From: a bacterium | GTDB taxonomy: Bacteria; UBA4055 | NCBI GenBank assembly: GCA_029559475.1 | Contig: JAKQBN010000061.1 | Location: 6,020-70,019 of the forward strand | Direction of reading: 5' to 3' | DNA: 64,000 nt | Shown here: positions 59,249-64,000 of the stretch, piece after piece | Layout of the letters: each line of letters begins with the position of its first letter | How positions within the stretch are numbered: position 1 is the stretch's first letter | The notes under the pieces: model-generated | What the model saw: only the letters and a program-made list of their open reading frames with translations | Database searches by the model: none | What the model was told of the DNA's origin: nothing | Made by a program: the position numbers and the translations under genes

Positions 59249-60442
59249 ATGTACAATATAAGCTTTGAAAGCGAGATCGAGGATGAAGAAAAAGCATCCA
59301 TTCTGATCGTTGACGATGAAGAACTCATACTTCAGTCGCTTCAGATGATACTCGAAAGATATTTTAATGTTATAAAACTTTCAGATCCGTTAAAAGTCTT
59401 CGATGTGCTGAAAAACAATACGATCGATATTCTGATAAGCGACGAGATGATGCCCGGAATGAGAGGCTGCGAACTTGCAGAAAAAGTCCATAACGAATAT
59501 CCGAATATCTGCAAGATCATACTTAGCGGTAATTCAGACAAAAAGGATATAGTAACCGCAATAAATAAAGGCCATATCTATTCGTTCCTTTTTAAGCCGG
59601 TAGACGTAAATCAGCTTCTTCAGGCGGTAAAGCAGGGTCTCGATAATAAACGGATGAAAGAGATGATCGAGGAGCAGAATAAAAATCTGGAGGAAAAGAA
59701 CAGAAAGCTGCTTGAAGAGGTTCTTAAGAAAAGCACAAAGATTATCGAGATGGAAAAATTCTACGAACTGGGTAAATTTTCGGCATCGATCGTTCACGAC
59801 CTTAACAGTCCTCTTCAGACACTGATCACGGGATATCAGCTGCTTGAGGACGAGATCCACAACAGCGGCAACAGCAATGATTCTTCCGAGAATATTCTTA
59901 AGCTGATCGACAGCAGCCTTACGACAATGGAGAACATGATAAAGAGCATCTCGAACAGGATAAACAACAATCTGTCGGAAAAACCTGTGGATTTCGACCT
60001 TAACGAACTAATACGCAAAAACATCAATTATATGCAGCTGAAGTATAACAATATCAGCTCCGTCGATGTAACTTTCATTCCGGGCGAAGAAGTTCCTAAA
60101 ATGAAAGGAATACCGCTTCACTTCGATCAGATCATAACCAACCTTTTTAAAAATTCATACGACGCGATGGAGAATTCTAACCAGAAAAAGATAGTTGTAA
60201 AAACATTTGTGAAAGCTGATAATATCTGCCTTTATCTTCTTGATACCGGCTGCGGAATTAAAGCCGAAGAACTTGATATGATCTTTAACGTCGGATTTTC
60301 GACCAAAGAGCACGGCAAAGGTACGGGTCTGGGTCTTGTGATCACAAAGCAGATGGTGAATTCTTATAAAGGCAAGATCAAAGTCGAATCCAAGTTCGGC
60401 GAAGGCACAAGCTTTTTAATCTGCTTCCCGATGAAAAAATAA
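59249..60442 (+). CDS. Response regulator-histidine kinase hybrid
   Basis: 397 residues. The N-terminal REC domain has acidic pocket Asp22/Asp23 (IVDDEELI), phosphoacceptor Asp65 (ILISDEMMPG) and Lys116. A coiled coil links to the kinase: H-box His183 (GKFSASIVHDLNSPLQTLITGY), N-box FKNSYDAMENSN, G1 LDTGCGI and G2 GKGTGLGLVI. REC comes before the kinase, unlike usual hybrids, so the REC may gate the kinase. No sensor domain or membrane helix; output partner unknown. The helicase gene begins two bases after its stop. Confidence 0.88.
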   Translation: MYNISFESEIEDEEKASILIVDDEELILQSLQMILERYFNVIKLSDPLKVFDVLKNNTIDILISDEMMPGMRGCELAEKVHNEYPNICKIILSGNSDKKDIVTAINKGHIYSFLFKPVDVNQLLQAVKQGLDNKRMKEMIEEQNKNLEEKNRKLLEEVLKKSTKIIEMEKFYELGKFSASIVHDLNSPLQTLITGYQLLEDEIHNSGNSNDSSENILKLIDSSLTTMENMIKSISNRINNNLSEKPVDFDLNELIRKNINYMQLKYNNISSVDVTFIPGEEVPKMKGIPLHFDQIITNLFKNSYDAMENSNQKKIVVKTFVKADNICLYLLDTGCGIKAEELDMIFNVGFSTKEHGKGTGLGLVITKQMVNSYKGKIKVESKFGEGTSFLICFPMKK

Positions 60443-60444
60443 AA

Positions 60445-62418
60445 ATGAAATACAACGACAGTCAGATACAGGCAATTGAGCATTTCAAGGGCCCGTGCCT
60501 CGTTCTCGCAGGGGCGGGCAGTGGAAAAACCCGAGTCATCGTAGGCAGGATCGAAAGGCTGATAAACGATCACAGGATCGATCCAAAGAATATCCTCGCA
60601 GTAACATTCACAAATAAAGCAGCTCAAGAAATGCGCGAAAGGCTTGCGGCATCTGTAAAAGGGCATGAACTTATGACATGCTCTACTTTTCACGCGCTCG
60701 GTGTAAGGCTTATAAAGGAGAATCTTGAGAATCTGGGATATTCGAAAGGATTTTCGATCTACGGATCGGCGGAACAGCACGCGGCCATAAAGAAAGCGAT
60801 GCATAACCTGAACATTTCAGACGAGATGTTCGATCCTAAGCTGATCAGTTATAAAATATCCTATTTTAAAAACAGGTTCATCAGCCTTGACAACGTTACG
60901 GCTATCGATCCGATAACAAGCGTCTCGAAGCGCATTATACCCGAGTACGACAGGATATTAAAAGCGAACAATGCTCTTGACTTTGACGACCTGCTGTTAA
61001 AGATGCTCGAACTTTTCAAAGACAAATCTCTGCTTGAAAAATATCAGAACAGGTACAGATTCATCCTGATAGACGAATTTCAGGACACCAATCCCGTTCA
61101 GAACAGAATAGTCTTAAAACTCGGTGAAAAGTACGGTAATGTGTTCGTAGTAGGCGATGACGATCAGTCAATTTACGGATTCAGAGGAGCGGATTTCAGA
61201 AACATACTCGACTTTGAGAAGCACTGGGACGACTGCAGGATTATTATACTCAACGTAAATTACCGCTCGACACCGACAATACTCAAAGCCGCATCGGCCG
61301 TGATCAACAATAACCTGGAAAGAAAAAATAAGCAGGTCGAGACACATTTTAAAGAACATCTCCCCATTGAATATTTTTCCGCGCTTAATGAAAAGCACGA
61401 AGCTGATCTTATCTGTGAAAAGATCAAAGAACTGGGGAAAAGATATTCCGATCACGCGGTTCTATTACGCACGAACTATCTTTCGAGAGTGATCGAGGAA
61501 GCTTTCAGAACGCACAGGATCCCTTATAAAATCGTCGGCGATTATAAATTCTACGAGCGTAAAGAGATCAGGGACATCCTCGCATATATGAGCATAGTAG
61601 TAAATCCGTCCGATGAAGTATCGGTACTGCGCATCATAAACACTCCTAAAAGAGGGATCGGCGAGGATACCGTATTCAAAATATCAAATTATGCCGAACA
61701 GAATAAGATCAACTTCTTTCAGGCTTTAAAGAGCTATAAAAAGATCGACACGATAGCATCTTCAAAACATCATAACATAGCGGAATTTTTAGACCTCGTC
61801 ACCGGGCTTGTAGAGACCGGCGAACAGAAGGATATATACGATACCTGTGTAAAGCTTGTCGATAAAACAGGCTATTTCGCCTTTCTTGAAAAGGAGAATG
61901 ACAAGAGTATAGAATCAAGAAAAGCGAACGTCGATGAGCTTTTAAATTCCGTAAAAGATTACGCGGCTGAGAACAAAAACGGCACTCTGAACGGATTTTT
62001 GGAGAAGATAGCGCTTATTCAGGAAGGAGATGACACCGACAGAGGCGAGCAGGTTATCGTACTTACCGTTCATTCATCGAAAGGGCTGGAATTCGAGAAC
62101 GTCTTTATAGCCGGATTTGAGGAAGGCATATTCCCGCACAAAAGATCACTGGACGAGGATAATATCGAAGAGGAAAGAAGGCTGTGTTACGTCGCTCTCA
62201 CAAGGGCTAAAAAAAGACTGTACATATCATCCTGCGTCTCGAGAGTGAAATACGGCGAGGAATCAAAATCTAAACCGTCCCGTTTTTTGAAAGAGATCCC
62301 CGATGAACTCTTCCTCTACCCTCCCGCTCAGGCAGGCGAAAAAAGCGCCGAGAACGCAAAATCGAAGATCAGGGAGATGATGGAGAGGCTGAAGGATAAA
62401 TATAAGAACGAGAAATAA
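60445..62418 (+). CDS. UvrD/PcrA/Rep-type DNA helicase
   Basis: 657 residues, superfamily 1A. Motif Ia-VI: LAGAGSGKTRVIVGRI (Walker A), FTNKAAQEM, FHALGVRLI, IDEFQDTNPVQ, GDDDQSIYGFRGAD, LNVNYRST, LTVHSSKGLEFENVFI and RRLCYVALTRAKKRLYI. It unwinds DNA in repair or replication restart. The C-terminus is shorter than PcrA (no Tudor). Close spacing to the kinase gene. Confidence 0.93.
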   Translation: MKYNDSQIQAIEHFKGPCLVLAGAGSGKTRVIVGRIERLINDHRIDPKNILAVTFTNKAAQEMRERLAASVKGHELMTCSTFHALGVRLIKENLENLGYSKGFSIYGSAEQHAAIKKAMHNLNISDEMFDPKLISYKISYFKNRFISLDNVTAIDPITSVSKRIIPEYDRILKANNALDFDDLLLKMLELFKDKSLLEKYQNRYRFILIDEFQDTNPVQNRIVLKLGEKYGNVFVVGDDDQSIYGFRGADFRNILDFEKHWDDCRIIILNVNYRSTPTILKAASAVINNNLERKNKQVETHFKEHLPIEYFSALNEKHEADLICEKIKELGKRYSDHAVLLRTNYLSRVIEEAFRTHRIPYKIVGDYKFYERKEIRDILAYMSIVVNPSDEVSVLRIINTPKRGIGEDTVFKISNYAEQNKINFFQALKSYKKIDTIASSKHHNIAEFLDLVTGLVETGEQKDIYDTCVKLVDKTGYFAFLEKENDKSIESRKANVDELLNSVKDYAAENKNGTLNGFLEKIALIQEGDDTDRGEQVIVLTVHSSKGLEFENVFIAGFEEGIFPHKRSLDEDNIEEERRLCYVALTRAKKRLYISSCVSRVKYGEESKSKPSRFLKEIPDELFLYPPAQAGEKSAENAKSKIREMMERLKDKYKNEK

Positions 62419-62429
62419 AAAGACAGAAT

Positions 62430-63065
62430 ATGAAAGTAATAGCCATAAATGGAAGCCCTAAAGCTGAAGGTAACACATATCACGCTCTGAACATGGTAGG
62501 CGCAGAATTACAAGCGGCAGGCATCGAATTCGAGATAATACATGTCGGACACGAAGCTGTCCACGGCTGCATGGCGTGCGGGAAATGCGCGGTCAACAAA
62601 GATGAAAAGTGCGTAATAACATCAGACTGCGTGAATGCGGTAATCCAGAAAGTCAAAAACGCAGACGGGATCATACTTGGCTCGCCTGTCTATTATTCCG
62701 GGATCGCCGGAACGATGAAAAGCTTTCTCGACAGAATGTTCTACGTATCAGGAGCGAACGGCGGGTTTTTCCGCCATAAAGCCGGGCTTTCGGTATGCGC
62801 CGTCCGCAGAAGCGGAGGATCATCGACCTTCGACAGCCTGAACCATTATCTGGCTTATTCCGAAATGATCCTCGCGACCGGCAATTACTGGAATATCATC
62901 CACGGCAGAGCTCCCGGTGAAGTTGAAAAGGACGATGAAGGAAAACAGACAATGCGGATGCTCGGTAAAAACATGGCATGGATATTAAAACTCATTGAGA
63001 ACGGAAAAGGACATGTCGAAGAGCCTGCGAAGGAACAGAAAGTCTTTACGCATTTCATAAGATAA
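62430..63065 (+). CDS. NADPH-dependent FMN reductase/iron-sulfur flavoprotein-like
   Basis: 211 residues. Flavodoxin-like opening AINGSPKAEGNTYHALNMV, then CMACGKCAVNKDEKC (three to four cysteines in Fe-S flavoprotein order) and SPVYYSGIAGTMKSFLDRMFY. It may move single electrons in anaerobic metabolism. RBS GACAG poor; start ATG after the helicase. C-terminal part family-typical. Confidence 0.87.
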   Translation: MKVIAINGSPKAEGNTYHALNMVGAELQAAGIEFEIIHVGHEAVHGCMACGKCAVNKDEKCVITSDCVNAVIQKVKNADGIILGSPVYYSGIAGTMKSFLDRMFYVSGANGGFFRHKAGLSVCAVRRSGGSSTFDSLNHYLAYSEMILATGNYWNIIHGRAPGEVEKDDEGKQTMRMLGKNMAWILKLIENGKGHVEEPAKEQKVFTHFIR

Positions 63066-63075
63066 TATTTTTCAA

Positions 63076-63104
63076 TTGACAAAGCGTTCCGGATAAATTA
63101 AATA
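63076..63104 (+). promoter_or_regulatory. Promoter of the recombinase gene
   Basis: TTGACA (63076-63081), 17-base spacer, TAAATA (63099-63104). Confidence 0.6.
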
Positions 63105-63130
63105 TCAGACATAAAATACCGGAATTATGA

Positions 63131-63967
63131 ATGTCAAACGAATTAATGGAATACAACCGTTTATTGAGGTTCAAGAACTACAGCCTGAGCACGATCAAAA
63201 CCTATACAAATTATTTTGAAATGTTCCTGGATCACTTCAAAGGAAAAGAAACAAATATACTTTCAAAAAACGAGATCATGGATTTTCTTCTTAAAGAAAG
63301 CGAAAAAGGTTTCTCAGCCGCATATCAGAATCAGCTCGTCAACTCGATAAAATTCTACTACGAAAAAGTCCTCGGCAGACAAAAAGAATTCTACAACCTC
63401 CCAAGAGCAAAAAAGCAATTCAAACTCCCCGTCGTCTTCAGCGAAGAGGAAATAGTTCAGCTGTTCGACCAGATTGATAATTTCAAGCACAAATGCATTC
63501 TCTATCTAATATACTCAGCCGGGCTCAGGATCATTGAAGCCGCCAACATGAAAATAGCGGACATCGACTCTACCCGGAATCTCATCGTAATAAAAGGTGC
63601 CAAGGGGAAAAAAGACAGAAACACTCTTTTATCTCAAACTCTTTTGGAAATGCTCCGTCATTATTATAAACTCTATCAGCCAAAAGAATATCTTTTTGAA
63701 GGCGAAACCGGAGGTCAGTATTCGGTCAAAAGCATACAGAACATTTTCAACAAAGCACTCGCTTCATCCGGGATCAAAAAAGAGGCGACGGTACACTCTC
63801 TACGGCACAGTTTCGCGACACATCTGCTCGAGCGGGGAACTGACTTAAGATACATTCAGGAACTGCTCGGTCACGAAAGTTCTAAAACGACCGAGATATA
63901 TACTCACATAACAAAAAAGGGAATGGATAAAATTGCCAGTCCGCTCGACAACCTCGATATACAGTAA
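63131..63967 (+). CDS. XerC/XerD-like tyrosine recombinase
   Basis: 278 residues: SAM-like N-domain (RLLRFKNYSLSTIKTYTNYFEMFLDHF) and catalytic residues Arg133 (YSAGLRIIEA), His222 and Arg225 (VHSLRHSFATHLL), His248 (LLGHESSKTTEIYTH) and Tyr257. It could be the chromosomal dimer resolution recombinase working with FtsK, or an integron/phage-like integrase. Short N-terminus fits the XerD/XerA group. No att site or partner visible in the window. Confidence 0.9.
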   Translation: MSNELMEYNRLLRFKNYSLSTIKTYTNYFEMFLDHFKGKETNILSKNEIMDFLLKESEKGFSAAYQNQLVNSIKFYYEKVLGRQKEFYNLPRAKKQFKLPVVFSEEEIVQLFDQIDNFKHKCILYLIYSAGLRIIEAANMKIADIDSTRNLIVIKGAKGKKDRNTLLSQTLLEMLRHYYKLYQPKEYLFEGETGGQYSVKSIQNIFNKALASSGIKKEATVHSLRHSFATHLLERGTDLRYIQELLGHESSKTTEIYTHITKKGMDKIASPLDNLDIQ

Positions 63968-63973
63968 AAAAAT

Positions 63974-63993
63974 ACGCCACAGAGGCGTTTATT
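63974..63993 (+). terminator. Weak terminator after the recombinase
   Basis: ACGCC (63974-63978), loop ACAGA, GGCGT (63984-63988), then TTATT. Confidence 0.5.
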
Positions 63994-64000
63994 CTCCAAA

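Overview
The window most resembles a chromosome segment of an anaerobic bacterium of the FCB superphylum (Delongbacteria, Cloacimonadota or a relative; inferred from gene content, not proven). Pointers are secreted peptidases ending in the NYPNPFNP-type C-terminal sorting tail, a four-subunit 2-oxoacid:ferredoxin oxidoreductase, carbamate kinase, sodium-pump decarboxylase subunits and a HesB/IscA-like selenoprotein. Coding is dense. Promoters share one form: TTGACA/TTGACT, a 17-base spacer, then TATATT/TATAAT.

Layout. 1-3.2 kb: 3'-truncated C25 (gingipain-like) peptidase, minus strand. 3.3-5.7 kb: acpP, fabF, rnc. 5768-7495: an IS1182-like element sitting in the bidirectional terminator between rnc and rplT. 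7.5-10.6 kb: thrS-infC-rpmI-rplT operon (minus), with infC starting at AUU. 10.7-15.4 kb: exported protein-ileS-dksA-like-lspA operon. 15.6-23 kb (minus): DUF4143 ATPase, exported protein, UGA-containing HesB-like selenoprotein (missed by ordinary ORF calling), PDZ/radical-SAM DUF512 protein, purL. 23-27.4 kb (plus): carbamate kinase, korDABC, ndk.

27.4-39.1 kb is an accessory island: a WYL regulator preceded by a 21-codon ORF, small zinc-ribbon, coiled-coil and membrane proteins, three uracil-DNA-glycosylase-fold proteins, a DnaB-like RecA domain without the Walker lysine, a decayed Nudix gene, a fused nuclease/N6-adenine methyltransferase and an AAA+ protein that looks like a sigma54 activator without its GAFTGA loop. 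Two gene sets (TPR-like + UDG-fold) occur twice about 8 kb apart, and a third small basic gene is present twice. This is the best candidate for an undescribed system.

39.2-44 kb (minus): oadG/oadB-like subunits behind tRNA-Leu, ftsK, a MEMO1-family protein, and gaps with dispersed repeats. 44.5-52.2 kb (plus): M6, C1A and C10 peptidases with sorting tails, and deoC. 52.2-52.9 kb: AbrB/Doc toxin-antitoxin pair. 52.9-54.4 kb (minus): rRNA methyltransferase and mazG. 54.5-59.1 kb (plus): lolA-like, ispE, spoVG, two tRNA-Gln, rplY, pth, then rpsF-rpsR-rplI. 59.2-64 kb: REC/histidine kinase hybrid, UvrD-type helicase, iron-sulfur flavoprotein-like reductase and a XerC/D-like tyrosine recombinase.
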